Shown here piece by piece: positions 11,245 to 21,669 of a stretch of 64,000 nucleotides of DNA; position 1 is the stretch's first letter, and each line of letters begins with the position of its first letter. Location of the stretch: assembly GCF_000801105.2 (NCBI RefSeq), contig NC_079514.1, forward strand, positions 45,946,515 through 46,010,514, in the 5' to 3' direction. Position numbers and translations under genes: made by a program. Under the pieces are notes generated by a model that was not told the DNA's origin, ran no database searches, and was given only the letters and a program-made list of their open reading frames with translations. Source of the DNA: Raphanus sativus. Lineage: Eukaryota > Streptophyta > Magnoliopsida > Brassicales > Brassicaceae.

Positions 11245-14200
11245 ATGACGGACGTAATGGAGGTTAAGAAAGAGACTGCGACGAGTAAAGAAGCCGAACA
11301 TACCTCTGTGAAGTTTCCGATGCTAACCACATCGAATTACACTGTCTGGAGCATGAGGATGAAGATAGCCCTTAAGGTGTGCGAAGTCTGGGAGAGCATT
11401 GAGCCTGGTGACAAAGATGAGAAGAAGAATAACAGAGCAATAGCGTATCTGTTTCAATCTATACCTGAAGCGTTGATCTTACAAGTTGGGAATTTAGATA
11501 CAGCAAAAGGTGTGTGGGATGCTGTAAAGGCACGTCATCTTGGAGCAGAAAGAGTAAAGGAAGCAAGACTGCAGACTCTCATGACAGAGTTCGATAGACT
11601 CAAGATGAAAGAAGGAGACACCATTGATACTTTTGTCGGAAAAATATCTGAAATTTCATCTAAGGCTACCGCACTAGGAGAAATAATGGAGGAACCTAAA
11701 ATTGTAAAGAAATTTCTAAAATCTTTGCCAAGAAAAAAATATATTCAGATAGTTGCTTCGATAGAACAGATGCTTGATCTAAACACGGTGACCTTTGAAG
11801 ACATTGTTGGACGATTAAAAGCTTATGAGGAGAGAATTGCTGAGGACGAGGAAGACACACACGATGACCAAACTAAGCTTATGTATACTGATTCATCGCA
11901 AGAAAACTACAATGGAGGAAGAGGTCGAGGAAGAAACAGTCGCGGAGCATGGAGAGGAAGAGGCCGTGGACGCCAAAACACGTTTCAAAGTCAAAAAGAA
12001 GCTTATCGGGCACGGCAAAGCGGAGATATCTCTCACATCACTTGTTTCCGGTGTGATAAACTTGGTCATTACGCATCTGATTGTCCAGACAAGCAACTCA
12101 AGCTTCAGGAAACTATTGAGACAAAGGATGAACAAAGTCAAGAGGCTGATGAGTTAATGATGAATGAGGTAGTTTACCTCAACGAACAGAAAGTAAATCC
12201 CAACGTTTTTGAAACCGACAGAGATGCAGTAAACGTATGGTATCTTGACAATGGGGCGAGTAATCATATGAGTGGAAATCGGTCGTTCTTCCACAAGCTT
12301 GATGAGACCATTACCGGTAAGGTAAGGTTTGGAGATGATTCTCGCATTGATATAAGAGGAAAAGGTTCAATTCGCTTTGTCTTTGAAGATGGTGAGAAGA
12401 AAGTATTGAACAATGTCTACTATATTCCTGGTTTGAGGAGCAATATAGTCAGTCTAGGACAAGCTACAGAGGTCGGTTGTGAAGTGAGAATGAAAGACAA
12501 TACTCTGTCTCTATTTGATCGTAGTGGTAAGCTAATGGTGAGAACCACACGAGCACGAAACAGACTATATAAGGTCACTCTACGCGCAGACCAGGTTCGG
12601 TGTTTACAGATAACAGAGACGAAGGAGCCATCGATTTGGCATGCTCGCTTAGGTCACATCAATACAGAGAAACTGAAGATGATGGTTAACAAAGAGCTCG
12701 TCATCGGGATAACTAATCTCACAACAGGAGAAGAAACGTGTGTATCTTGTCTTTTAGGAAAACAAACAAGACGACCCTTTCCAAAGACAACTCTGTATAG
12801 AGCTTCATCACCACTCGAGCTAGTTCATGGGGATCTATGTGGACCTTTATCACCACCCACGCCATCTCAGAAACGATATGTTTTTGTTCTCATTGACGAT
12901 CATACTAGGTACATGTGGACAATCCTATTGAAAGAGAAAAGTGAAGCTTTTGAAAAATTTAAATGCTTCAAAACACGTATGGAGCAAGAACGACAGACGA
13001 TGGTGAAGACTTTTCGGACAGACAGAGGTGGAGAATTCATATCACACGAGTTTCAAGCATATTGTGACAAGAATGGGATTAAACGACATCTAACGGCACC
13101 CTACTCTCCACAGCAAAATGGAGTTGTAGAACGACGCAATCGCACTCTTCTAGAGATGACTAGAAGTATGTTGAAACATATGCATGTTCCAAACTACATG
13201 TGGGGAGAAGCAATAAGGCATTCCACATATCTTATCAACCGTGTGGCAACAAGATCATTGGATGGGATAACACCATACGAAGCTCTGCGTGGAATCAAAC
13301 CAAACCTTGCTCACTTACGGGTCTTTGGATGCGTATGTTATGCAAGAACAGAGGCAGCTGGAAGAAGAAAGCTCGATGACAGGTCTAGAGAACTAGTGCA
13401 TCTAGGAACGGAACCAGGATCAAAGGCTTATCGTCTGCTTGATCCAAAGAGCAAGAGGATTGTTGTTTCACGTGATGTAATCTTCGACGAAGCTAAAGAA
13501 TGGAACTGGAACGATACAAAAGAACATGATGAGTCTGGGGAGTTTGTTATTCCCATTAATACTTTGAGGGATGAAACAGAGCAAGTAAACAATGAAGATG
13601 ATAAAATCGATGATGAAGAAGAACTGCGCGAAGATGATGGAGAACCACAGCTCAGACGATCACAACGAGTATCTACAAAACCGTCTTATCTCGAAGATTA
13701 TGTGATTTTTGCAGAAACAGAGTGTGAACGACTATTGATGATAATAAATGAAGAACCATGGGATTACAATGAGGCAAAGGAACTTGATGTTTGGATCGAA
13801 GCATGTAAAGACGAAATCTTTTCCATTGAGAAGAATGATACATGGGATCTTGTAGAGTTACCAGCTGGAGTCAAACCAATCGGGCTTAAATGGGTATTCA
13901 AAATAAAACGCAATGCGGATGGAAGCATTAGTAAATACAAAGCTCGATTGGTAGCAAAGGGGTACGTTCAGAGGCACGGTATTGACTACGATGAAGTATT
14001 TGCTCCGGTGGCACGAATTGAAACTATTCGAGTCATCATTGCTTTGGCCGCCTCTAAAGGATGGGAAGTTCACCACCTTGATGTGAAGACCGCTTTCCTC
14101 AATGGAGAACTAAGAGAAGAAGTATATGTGGTTCAGCCAGAGGGTTTCGTTGTAAAGGGTCAAGAACATAAGGTATATAAGCTAAAACGAGCACTATATG

Positions 14201-14310
14201 GACTACGCCAAGCCCCACGAGCCTGGAACATTAAATTGAATCAGATTTTGCGAGCCTTAGGATTCCAGGAGATGTGCGAAAGAACCCTCGTTGTACAGAA
14301 AGAAAGTTGA
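11245..14310 (+). CDS. Copia-2 Gag, protease, integrase and first part of RT (1021 aa)
   Basis: The start ATG at 11245 is the first after the primer-binding site. Gag begins with [11 protein letters not shown] basic RGRGR region and [14 protein letters not shown] (from about residue 267) form the nucleocapsid. The protease site LDNGASNHM is near residue 335. Then come the GAG-pre-integrase motif WHARLGHIN and an integrase with TDRGGEF and [15 protein letters not shown] starts at GLKWVFKIK and runs through [14 protein letters not shown]. The reading frame slips by one base at about 14270-14280, just upstream of where YVDD would come, so the last dozen residues are out of frame. The RT and RNase H continue in 14291-15343. 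Confidence 0.9.
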   Translation: MTDVMEVKKETATSKEAEHTSVKFPMLTTSNYTVWSMRMKIALKVCEVWESIEPGDKDEKKNNRAIAYLFQSIPEALILQVGNLDTAKGVWDAVKARHLGAERVKEARLQTLMTEFDRLKMKEGDTIDTFVGKISEISSKATALGEIMEEPKIVKKFLKSLPRKKYIQIVASIEQMLDLNTVTFEDIVGRLKAYEERIAEDEEDTHDDQTKLMYTDSSQENYNGGRGRGRNSRGAWRGRGRGRQNTFQSQKEAYRARQSGDISHITCFRCDKLGHYASDCPDKQLKLQETIETKDEQSQEADELMMNEVVYLNEQKVNPNVFETDRDAVNVWYLDNGASNHMSGNRSFFHKLDETITGKVRFGDDSRIDIRGKGSIRFVFEDGEKKVLNNVYYIPGLRSNIVSLGQATEVGCEVRMKDNTLSLFDRSGKLMVRTTRARNRLYKVTLRADQVRCLQITETKEPSIWHARLGHINTEKLKMMVNKELVIGITNLTTGEETCVSCLLGKQTRRPFPKTTLYRASSPLELVHGDLCGPLSPPTPSQKRYVFVLIDDHTRYMWTILLKEKSEAFEKFKCFKTRMEQERQTMVKTFRTDRGGEFISHEFQAYCDKNGIKRHLTAPYSPQQNGVVERRNRTLLEMTRSMLKHMHVPNYMWGEAIRHSTYLINRVATRSLDGITPYEALRGIKPNLAHLRVFGCVCYARTEAAGRRKLDDRSRELVHLGTEPGSKAYRLLDPKSKRIVVSRDVIFDEAKEWNWNDTKEHDESGEFVIPINTLRDETEQVNNEDDKIDDEEELREDDGEPQLRRSQRVSTKPSYLEDYVIFAETECERLLMIINEEPWDYNEAKELDVWIEACKDEIFSIEKNDTWDLVELPAGVKPIGLKWVFKIKRNADGSISKYKARLVAKGYVQRHGIDYDEVFAPVARIETIRVIIALAASKGWEVHHLDVKTAFLNGELREEVYVVQPEGFVVKGQEHKVYKLKRALYGLRQAPRAWNIKLNQILRALGFQEMCERTLVVQKES

Positions 14311-15343
14311 TGGAAGTCTTCTTGTTGTGGTGGTCTATGTTGATGACTTGCTAGTCACGGGATCATCATTGAAGCATATTCTAGCGTTTAAGAAGGAGAT
14401 GGCAACCACTTTCGAGATGAGTGACCTCGGGCAGTTAACATATTATTTGGGAATAGAGGTCTGTCAAGAAAAGGATGGCATCGTGTTAAGACAAGGAAGA
14501 TATGCACAAAGGATCCTCAAGGAAACAGGGATGAGCGCCTGCAACTTGACTCACGTACCCATGGAGATGAACGCCAAGTTCTCCAAGGCACCTAACGAAG
14601 AGAAGGTTGATGAAACAGAGTATCGACGGTGCATTGGATGCTTAAGATACCTGTTACATACTCGACCTGATCTCTCGTTTAGTGTAGGAGTACTAAGCAG
14701 ATATATGCAGGAGCCGAAAGCTTCACACGGCGCAGCATTAAAGCAGATCCTTCGGTATTTAAAGGGAACGTGTGATCTTGGTCTCCGATACGAGCGTAAC
14801 AACGATCTAAAAGTGGTAGGATACAGTGATAGCTCGCATAATGTCGATGATGATGATGGAAAGAGCACAACAGGACATGTTTTTTATCTTGGAACAAGTC
14901 CTATAACCTGGTGTTCTACCAAACAAGAGATTGTTGCATTATCAAGTTGTGAAGCAGAGTTTATGGCAGCGACCGAGGCGGCGAAACAAGCCATTTGGTT
15001 ACAGGAATTGTTTGGTGAAGTCGTTGGAGAAGACTGCAAGCGAGTGGTTATTAAGGTGGATAATAAATCTGCGATAGCTCTAACTCGGAATCCTGTATTT
15101 CATGGCAAAAGTAAACATATACACAGAAGATTCCATTTTATTCGAGAGTGTGTTGAGAACGAGCAAATTGAGGTCGAGCATGTTCCTGGAGATAAGCAAA
15201 GGGCGGACATTCTTACGAAATCACTCGGGAGGATTAAGTTCAAAGAAATGAGAAGTCTTATTGGAGTTCAAGATGTTGGTGAAGATGGAGTTAAGCTTAA
15301 GGGGGAGATTGTTGACCTAAGCTTAACAACTAATGAAGCTTGA
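14291..15343 (+). pseudogene. Copia-2 rest of RT plus RNase H, out of frame
   Basis: An open frame of 350 codons without its own sensible start. It carries the RT catalytic VYVDDLLVTG, then DLGQLTYYLGIEV, and RNase H ([19 protein letters not shown], then [13 protein letters not shown] and HIHRRFHFIRE), ending inside the 3' LTR. It lies +1 relative to 11245-14310. Everything upstream and downstream aligns well with Copia-1, so a single-base indel explains the break. Confidence 0.9.
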
Positions 15344-15593
15344 GATACAAGCTAAAGACCTAATCCTATTGTGATGAGGATTTGTAATATATTTAGGAAA
15401 TCTAGATATATTATCAATTAGGATTAGGATATGTCGATGACTATATATACAGATATCGATATGTGATATTATGATATGAGTTGTGTGTTGAGTGATTAGA
15501 AACCTAAAAGCTTAAAGAGTATTGTTCTTGAAGCTATTGTTTGTTTAAGTGATTGAATAAGAGAAGGACTTCTTATCACTTTGAGATTCTATA
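15310..15593 (+). repeat. Copia-2 3' LTR
   Basis: Direct repeat of 10912-11195 with one substitution; followed by the duplicated AAGTG. Confidence 0.95.
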
Positions 15594-15598
15594 AAGTG

Positions 15599-15715
15599 GT
15601 TGTCCGACTAGTTCAGCTGGTGGTGGCAGAGGTGAAGTCGGAGTTCCAAGAACATACGACGTTTCTGAATTCGAGTGGTTGAGGTATCGATCATCTCGGA
15701 GGAAGTAACCGCCAT
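15599..15715 (-). pseudogene. Gypsy gag N-terminus
   Basis: On the minus strand an ATG at 15715 opens MAVTSSEMIDTSTTRIQKRR, and after one frame change GTPTSPLPPPAELVGQPL runs to the Copia-2 junction. The position about 90 bases inside a primer-binding-like site fits the start of gag of the interrupted gypsy element. Confidence 0.45.
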
Positions 15716-15824
15716 TTCTTTCTTAGTGTTGCTTTTGGTTAATTTTTTTTTTTTGAATATTTTCTTAATTGCTTTTGGTTAATTCGTGCGCTAGAAACCC
15801 TTAGGCCCTTCGGTGGGCACCAAT

Positions 15825-16222
15825 TGGTGAATCATAAATCCGATAATCGGATTTAAAAATCTTTAATCAATCAATAAATAATGTTTAAGGGTCAAAGATT
15901 TTATTTATGGAATTATTTAAGCTAAATACCGGAAGGGAAGAAATACAAGGAAAACGAACGTGCCGTCAAAGTGATTAAAATGTCTTCAATAGCTATTTAT
16001 CTTTCCTTTTTATAAACTTTTCTTTGCCGGGACTCCATCTTTTTCATCATTATTTCTCAGGTCACGAACAGTGTTCGACAGAGTTGGTGACAGCTACGTT
16101 CGCCGCCGTGGTAAGGTGTGAACGTTTTTCTTTTCTGACACTCGGTTGCGTATGTCAGATCGTTCTGATGGGCGGACAGTTCGAGCGATTCTCGTTATTG
16201 GGTTGAGGCCCCATATCCAACA
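15825..16222 (-). repeat. Possible 5' LTR of the gypsy element
   Basis: On the minus strand the stretch begins TGTTGGATATGG (from 16222) and ends TTCACCA. It is followed by ATTGGTGCCCACCGAAGG (15824-15807), which looks like a primer-binding site of the TGGYGCCC type used by gypsy elements. No matching 3' LTR was found, so the boundaries rest on the TG/CA ends and the site only. Confidence 0.4.
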
Positions 16223-16323
16223 GTTATAAAAAAAAATTATATTCATCAATTTTTCTCGCTTCACAATCACAAGTACATCAAAGAAAAAACATCCATATTA
16301 ATACATTAAATAATCAGTTGCGA

Positions 16324-16671
16324 TTAAAAGGAAGGAGTGATTCTGATGAGTAAACCAGGGAAAAGATCATCGTGGTCATGTATATGAGGATTCCCTTCAA
16401 CGATGTATGGATCTCCACACTTTTCACTTATCGTCTGCAACGTCTCTCCTTCTTTCACTTCATAGATCTCATCGCATGCTGGCCGCCGATCAGAATATCC
16501 GGTGATCATCATCGATGACTGCTGCTTCTGCACGATGGTATCCGTGGAACCGGCCTCATCGTCTACGTGGCAGCAGCTCATCAGCAGCATCATGGCGGCA
16601 AACACCGCACAGTACCATGAGATCTTCTCTGCTACTACCATGGAAGCAGAATGAGAATAGCTCTTAGCCAT
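16324..16671 (-). CDS. Small LysM-domain membrane-anchored protein
   Basis: A single-exon 115-residue protein. I take the ATG at 16671 (MAKSYSHSASMVVAEK) rather than an in-frame ATG 39 codons upstream, because the upstream part looks like untranslated leader and a TATATATCC box lies only about 40 bases before 16671. After a short basic N-terminus comes a hydrophobic segment, ISWYCAVFAAMMLLMSCC (about residues 17-34), then an acidic linker and one LysM motif (YEVKEGETLQTISEKCGDPYIVEGNP, at about residues 70-96) before a short tail PGLLIRITPSF. LysM binds N-acetylglucosamine polymers. No kinase is present, so it is not a LysM receptor kinase. It resembles the Arabidopsis small LysM proteins At3g52790 and At5g62150; its function is not established. 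It lies about 5 kb from SAP6, as expected from Arabidopsis order. Confidence 0.85.
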   Translation of the reverse strand: MAKSYSHSASMVVAEKISWYCAVFAAMMLLMSCCHVDDEAGSTDTIVQKQQSSMMITGYSDRRPACDEIYEVKEGETLQTISEKCGDPYIVEGNPHIHDHDDLFPGLLIRITPSF

Positions 16672-17961
16672 TCTAAAAGTTATTAAGAAACAAAAAAAGG
16701 GGTTCGTGGATATATATGTAAATATGTGTGTATGGATTAAGTTGATATTAAAGATGATCGATGATGTTGTTGTTGGAGTTGGTGTCAATATCAGCGGGAG
16801 TTGAGATGGTTGTAATGTTGCAGGTTCTTTTTGTGTTAGGTTACTTGTCTAAATTTAATTATTCCCGCTCAACGAACTAATGTGAAATATATCCATCGCA
16901 TCTTACTAGAAAAGAATACTCGAATACAAATTGAGAAAACAAAACAAAAAACAAATTTAGTAAGTTAACATGTAAATGGTTAGATCACATTATATTGAAA
17001 ACCAATTTTCTTTTTCTTTTCTGGGTTTTCTTCACTTTGCCAGAATAGTTTAGGCTTTGGTATATAAGAGAATCCTTTATATAAGAAAACTAAAACTATA
17101 TAGAAATAGAGAATAATACGTTTCCAAATACCATTTATCTGTGATATTATAAAATGTATGGGAATTTTATATTGAAATTTTAAAGAGAAAAAGTTGTAAT
17201 AATTAGAGAAAATGATAAAAATATTTCTCTAATTAAAATAAAAATATTCGCGCATGTGCGCGGATCATGTTCTAGTTGGAATTTAAATGAGATTACCACT
17301 TTCAAAAGAAAATCACATATGAGATAATTTAATGTATAAATCATAATAATTTATTAAAATACTTATATAAGAGATTATAAGGAATACTATACTAAAATGA
17401 AAAAGATACACAAATTAAAGAACATAATCAACTTGATTTAGCGAATTTATTATTATTTATATTTTATAACATCTCAAAGGAGAATATTTATATTTTTGGA
17501 AGCTGGTCAATAGTTGATGCATTTTATATAAATTTCAAACTACTAAATCAAGTTTTCAAAATTTTATTTGGGCAAATTAGAGTTTCCTAATATCCCATTT
17601 ACCCTTTTGTAACACTAATATGCTACCTACTTAATAACCACTTTTAAAATCAAACATTTTCCATGAGCCTAAAACTCTAAACTTTTGATTGAACAAATAT
17701 TATTTGCTAAAGATTACATATGGAATCATGAGTTCTTACATTCAATTAATATTCCATACCTTAAACACCCATGCGCCAAACCAAACAAAGGTTGAAGATG
17801 TAGTTTCTTTAAAACCATTGATCAAAGAAGAAAGAAGGTGAAACCAATGATTGAGTTTCATAGAAAACTTATCACAATTTTTATTCCTTCATCTGTTATG
17901 TGATAGATAATATCTTATACTATTTATATTTCCGCTTCAAATTTAAAGAGAACATATCTTA
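16672..17961. other. LysM promoter and AT-rich spacer with a Helitron 3' end
   Basis: The first 150 bases hold the LysM leader and promoter. The rest is AT-rich with no gene. At 17250-17275 the sequence CGCGCATGTGCGCG, a 6-bp stem, is followed by GATCATGTTCTAG and then T. This is the hairpin-plus-CTAG 3' end of a Helitron on the plus strand. Its 5' end was not located. Confidence 0.5.
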
Positions 17962-18159
17962 ACTGGGGTTTGTGGTCTGGTGGTGATTAACTTGAGGGTA
18001 AAAAGCTCAATACGATGAAGCCACCAGAGTTCGAGTCCTGGCCACAGAGGAATTAACATTTCGGCATCGCCAGGGACAGAGGACCGACATATGGCAACAC
18101 GTGATTAGTCTGAACCACTTTTATGAAGCCAAAATACCTCTGTATAATTCAAAAAAAAA
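17962..18159 (+). mobile_element. tRNA-derived SINE
   Basis: About 198 bases with a tRNA-like head. GTGGTCTGGTGGTGATTAAC resembles a pol III A box region and GAGTTCGAGTCCTGG a B box, about 60 bases apart. The tail ends in ten A. The octamer ATATCTTA occurs just before (17954-17961) and just after (18160-18167), which fits a target duplication. It encodes no protein and would rely on a LINE. The similar phrase GGTGATCTGGTGGTTTAGTG at about 18389 suggests another SINE head fragment next door. Confidence 0.8.
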
Positions 18160-18167
18160 ATATCTTA

Positions 18168-18509
18168 GTGATAGATATAGTTTATGTTAATGGGCTTACT
18201 CTTTTTTCTCTGGTAACATTAATGAGTTTTCTCTTTATAATGTGTGTTTTTGAGAAAGAAAAAACATGCAAATGTCCATAGTACCCGGTAGTCCATAGGT
18301 CCTCACTTTTATAAAAAGTCCAACCCACAAACTGGGAAGTAATCTTTTGGTTAGAACCGACGAACCTTAGTTACTAAAGATGTGAAAGGTGATCTGGTGG
18401 TTTAGTGCTTAGGCTACATGACTCCAGCGACCTCATATGATGATTTCCATTAGGCTTGAGCATTTTCACTGAATCCTAAAATCTAGGATAAAATATCTAT
18501 TAGATATAT
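18168..18509. other. Spacer with a possible SINE head fragment
   Basis: No gene is visible. Around 18388-18440 a phrase like the SINE head (GGTGATCTGGTGGTTTAGTG) appears without a poly-A tail or B box. Confidence 0.3.
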
Positions 18510-18845
18510 TGTAATATTCCTAGTTGTGATATACAGAAAGGATTAAGATGATTGATTTGGCTATCTATATTACCAAAGTTGACTTAATTTTTCCGTCACA
18601 CATCTGTTTCGAACTCAAGAGTTAAGCGTGTTTTGGCTGTAGTGGAGAAAGAATAAATGACTTCCCGATACCGTGCAAGTGAGGCCAAAGGACGAGGAAA
18701 AGTCATGTGGTGATTCTAGGGTCAGTAAACAATGATTTCGATCATTTGGAAAAATTAACAGACCGAATGTCGGACGGGATGGGGCCTACACACTGAGAGA
18801 ATAGGCGTGGATGGCCCATTAGCTGTGGACGGGTCAGGAGTTACA
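18510..18845 (+). repeat. Cassandra 5' LTR with 5S rRNA-like segment
   Basis: Starts TGTAATATTCC and ends GGAGTTACA. The 5S-like part is around 18598-18690, with GAGTTAAGCGTGTTTTGGCT. It is less 5S-like than its partner, with the C box region eroded. Confidence 0.85.
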
Positions 18846-18949
18846 AGTGGTATCAGAGATGGTTAGCCATCTCAGTTCTGATCCGAGAGGCGTTTTGAGA
18901 CCTGTCGTGATGCGCAACGAGGACGTTGCGTTCTTTCAGAGGGGTGGAT

Positions 18950-19291
18950 TGTAACATTCCGAGTTGTGATATATAAAAATGCTTAAGAGGATTGATTTGG
19001 CTACATATGTTACCAAAGTTGATTACCTTTTCCGTCACACATCCGTTTAGAACTCTAGAGTTAAGCGTGCTTGGGCTGGAGTACTGAAATAATGGGTGAT
19101 CTATCGGGAAATGATTCGCGATACCGTGCGAGTGAGGCCAAAACACGGGGAAATGTCATGTGGTGATTGTAGGGTCAGTAGACAAGAATCTAGAGTCTTG
19201 GAAAACTAACAGACTGACCGTCAGACGGTATGGGGTCCACGGACTGAGAAAGCGGACGTGGGTGGATCCATTAGCCGTGGGTGGTCAGGAT
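18950..19291 (+). repeat. Cassandra 3' LTR with 5S rRNA-like segment
   Basis: Starts TGTAACATTCCGAG. The 5S-like part at about 19041-19120 keeps both the intermediate/A-box region and an ATGGGTGAT C-box-like region. It is truncated at the right end. Confidence 0.85.
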
Positions 19292-19460
19292 GTTTTATAT
19301 ATTCTCTTAAATTCACGAGTCTTGGTTTGAGATCTGGTTCTATCCGAGACCCGATCGGATATCTGAAACACCTGAAGCTTCTAGTATATATTAGATATAT
19401 TTGGGTGTGTATATGTTGGTTATTACGAATATTTATTTCTAAATCTTTTATACACCTGAA

Positions 19461-20433
19461 GAAAATTTTATACAAGCTTTTATAGCACGGGAAAAAAACA
19501 TTTCCAAATCCTAAAGAGATTTCAACTAAAGCACTGAGAATTTGTATTCTCAAATCTTAGAAGTTTCCGCTACATTAGTTGGTATCAGAACTAAACGGTT
19601 TTATTATTTTGATAGGAGATGCATCTACAACAACAACTAGTTGAGATCGTGGAGGAGTTTAACAAGATCTCTGCAAGAAGTTGAAGAAGTTCGAACAAGA
19701 TCTATATGAGAAGTTATAACAAGCTCTAGAACATGGATATAATAAGTTTGAACATGCGTTAAAGAAGATCGAAGAAGCATGAGCTTAAGATATGCAATTG
19801 GATGAAAATGAAGATGACAAGAGCTTTATCGAAGATAGTGTATGTGTTGTCGACTTTGTTTTTTCAAGATAGATCCTTTGAAAACCGAAACTGTGCAAAA
19901 ATAGAGCGAAATTATATTGAGAAAGAGTTTTTGCAGAATCTTAATAATCTGCTGCGTGCAAACTTTGTGCAAAAAAACGAATTTGTTAAGATTTAAGTTT
20001 CAAATAGATCCGTGCAAAAATCGTGTAAAATAGGCTATTGAAGATTCGAGAAATAGTTTTTTCGGGACACGTTTTGGATTCGAAGACTATGATCAAGATT
20101 CTAGGACGAATCTTCTCCAATCCGAAAAGAATGATGCAGAGAATATTTGGATATATTATAAATATTATTATTTATTAATAGGATAGTAATTACTTTTATT
20201 CTTTTAAGGTTTTAATGGTTTTTTATATTAAATTGGATTAGGATTTTCTAAAACTATTGATTTATTATAAATAGGAATTCAAACCTAAAATTGTATTCAT
20301 CTTTTAAGATGATTTAATAAGAATTTTTTTATACAAGTTTTATAGTACGGGAAATAGTATTTCTAAATTCAAAAAAAAATTAATTAGGTACTGAAAAAGG
20401 TATACTCAAACCCTATAAACTTTTGCTACATCA
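19461..20433 (+). mobile_element. R2: relative of R1, decayed LTR element
   Basis: A 3' LTR at 20132-20433 (TGATGCAG to CTACATCA) shares its right half with 19461-19577, which ends CTACATTA and is followed by GTTGGTATCAGAAC, the tRNA-Met site. The 5' LTR is therefore truncated. The interior carries DENEDDKSFIEDS followed by VCVVDFVFSR and a stop (19801-19872). Later comes FGFED, then DNA nearly identical to R1, such as AGGACGAATCTTCTCCAA before GATGCAG. Orientation is opposite to R1. Stops and frameshifts make the ORF inactive. Confidence 0.7.
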
Positions 20434-21260
20434 ACAACATTTGTAGAAACAGAAAAAGGGAAGAGTGGTTGAGTAGTAAGCCACTATTTATGCCAAAACA
20501 GACAAACTCAGCTTAAGAAAGGCAGGGAAACGAGAACAACCATGACACCACAGGAGAGGATCGGTAGGCAGCTGATTTATTTTGCAAACCAAAACAATGC
20601 TCATGCTGTCTTGCATCATCATTGATACACCAGGTGAACATGGTTACAAAGATAAAAGCATAAAGACAAATTAAAGTTCCTCTACGAATAAACATTCCTA
20701 ACAATATCTAAGGATGACTCTAATCCAACCCAACCCAACCAACGGCTTGCGTGCATCATTCCACAAATTCATCAACTTGATCAGTTGATTAGATATTTTA
20801 GCTATCCCATCATATCAAAATGTACTTCTACGTTAACTGGACCGTAATATTTTCTTGAATTGAAAAACCAATAGAAACAAGTGGCACATTTAGATTCCAA
20901 GTTTACATAAAGAAGAAAAGATTCCAAGTGGATTGTCCAAGGTAACCAACACGGTGCGATTTTTCTTATTTTCTTAATTAAAACCCACACCGTGTAAAGT
21001 TTGACCTATCTAATCAAATTACTATATGAATCAAATAAGTGACACCACCATGCCGACATTTAACCAGTAGGATAAGATTTGATCGTCAAAATAGGTGCAC
21101 TAACGTGTATAAATATTATATTATACTATATATAGCAGTATGAAGTTTATTAGAGATTTAGTGAGATTATAAAAATACTAATATGTTGATTATGAAACTA
21201 GAAACCGTTATTCTATTTAAATCTTGAGCAGAGTCGTCTCTGTTTCGTCGTTGTTTATTT
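20434..21260. other. SAP6 upstream region
   Basis: No second gene is convincing. A minus-strand open frame at 20513-20704 lacks any recognised motif. Near the gene the region holds TTGACC at about 21001 (W-box-like) and GCCGAC at 21052-21057 (the core of the dehydration-responsive DRE element), both plausible stress inputs for a SAP gene but unproven. Confidence 0.4.
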
Positions 21261-21280
21261 CTCTCTCTACTTAGCTGTGT

Positions 21281-21290
21281 GTATATAATT
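21281..21290 (+). promoter_or_regulatory. TATA box of SAP6
   Basis: GTATATAATT lies about 80 bases before the predicted 5'UTR intron and precedes a pyrimidine-rich leader, the usual plant layout. Confidence 0.55.
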
Positions 21291-21369
21291 TTTCTCTTCC
21301 CTATATCATCGTTGTTTGGTAAAGATAAAGATCAGTGAGTCATCTTTCTCCTTCTTCTCTCAAGAACAG

Positions 21370-21633
21370 GTAAACTAAATCTCTCTCCTCCGCTCCTTCT
21401 TTTTCTCCTCTCTTCTCTGTCTTTTCTCTTTTTCTTTTTAATTAAACTTTCCATCTTTTTTCTTTTTCATTTCTGTTTGGTTGCTGAGAAAGCGAGGGAA
21501 ATTCTCTGAAATTTTCTGTTTTCTTTTTCTTTCTCGGTGACCAGATTCTGGTTCGTGTTTTGTCCTTCCTTTCTAAACTCTCTATATTTATTACCGTCTT
21601 CATTTGTCTTTTTTTTTTAAATTTATTTTTCAG
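21370..21633 (+). other. Predicted 5'UTR intron of SAP6
   Basis: AAGAACAG precedes GTAAACTAAA, and a T-rich tract ends in TTATTTTTCAG. After removal the leader joins ATTTTTTATTCTG before the ATG at 21670. Arabidopsis SAP genes commonly have such leader introns. The acceptor at about 21649 (TCTGTAG) is an alternative. Confidence 0.6.
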
Positions 21634-21669
21634 ATTTTTTATTCTGTAGATTTTTTATAATCAAGATCC

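Larger units (their letters stand above)
10912..15593 (+). mobile_element. Copia-2, full-length young Ty1/copia retrotransposon
   Basis: Two 284-base LTRs (10912-11195 and 15310-15593) differ at one base (GTTTGAGTG versus GTTTAAGTG). A perfect duplication AAGTG flanks the element (10907-10911 and 15594-15598). The primer-binding site TGGTATCAGAGCC starts at 11198, and the polypurine tract TTAAGGGGGAGAT precedes 15310. It belongs to the same copia lineage as Copia-1 but is clearly a different family, since LTR sequences and much of the codon usage differ. It is inserted in gag of the same gypsy element, in the same direction as Copia-1. One frameshift near 14275 breaks the polyprotein inside RT. 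Confidence 0.95.
2940..16222 (-). mobile_element. Decayed Ty3/gypsy element hosting two nested copia insertions
   Basis: Read on the minus strand the order is: possible 5' LTR (15825-16222), primer-binding-like site, gag start (15715), gag with a zinc knuckle (about 10664), aspartic protease (about 5250-4900), reverse transcriptase (4436-3874) and RNase H (3192-2989). Copia-1 and Copia-2 split the gag-to-protease part. Without them the element is only about 3.9 kb. Frameshifts and stops are everywhere, the YxDD motif has become YMND, and no integrase or 3' LTR was found left of about 2940. The gag-PR-RT-RH order and sequence style suggest the Tat branch. It is clearly dead and serves as the landing pad for later insertions. 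Confidence 0.75.
18510..19291 (+). mobile_element. Cassandra TRIM retrotransposon with 5S rRNA-like LTRs
   Basis: LTRs of about 340 bases at 18510-18845 and 18950-19291 enclose only 104 bases. TGGTATCAGAGATGG (18848-18862) is the primer-binding site and CAGAGGGGTGGAT (18937-18949) the polypurine tract. Each LTR holds a stretch like plant 5S rRNA; in the right one GAACTC, GAGTTAAGCGTGCTTGGGCT and ATGGGTGAT appear in 5S order (about 19041-19120). That is the defining trait of Cassandra, which is transcribed from this pol III promoter and has no ORF. The right LTR lacks its last few bases (expected GGAGTTACA), where other repeat DNA begins. Confidence 0.9.

Noticed and set aside
16672..16788. 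Longer N-terminus for the LysM protein
   Set aside because: The extension contains the probable TATA box and low-complexity Thr/Ile sequence; ATG 16671 fits the small LysM family.
17962..18060. Functional tRNA gene
   Set aside because: The A-box/B-box-like head does not fold as a complete tRNA and is followed by a SINE body, poly-A and target duplication.
19041..19120. True 5S rRNA gene
   Set aside because: The 5S-like sequence is diverged and sits inside paired LTRs with a primer-binding site, as in Cassandra.
19802..19996. 64-codon plus-strand ORF as a gene
   Set aside because: It is out of frame with the conserved DENEDD...VVDFVFS reading of R2 and has no homology blocks of its own.
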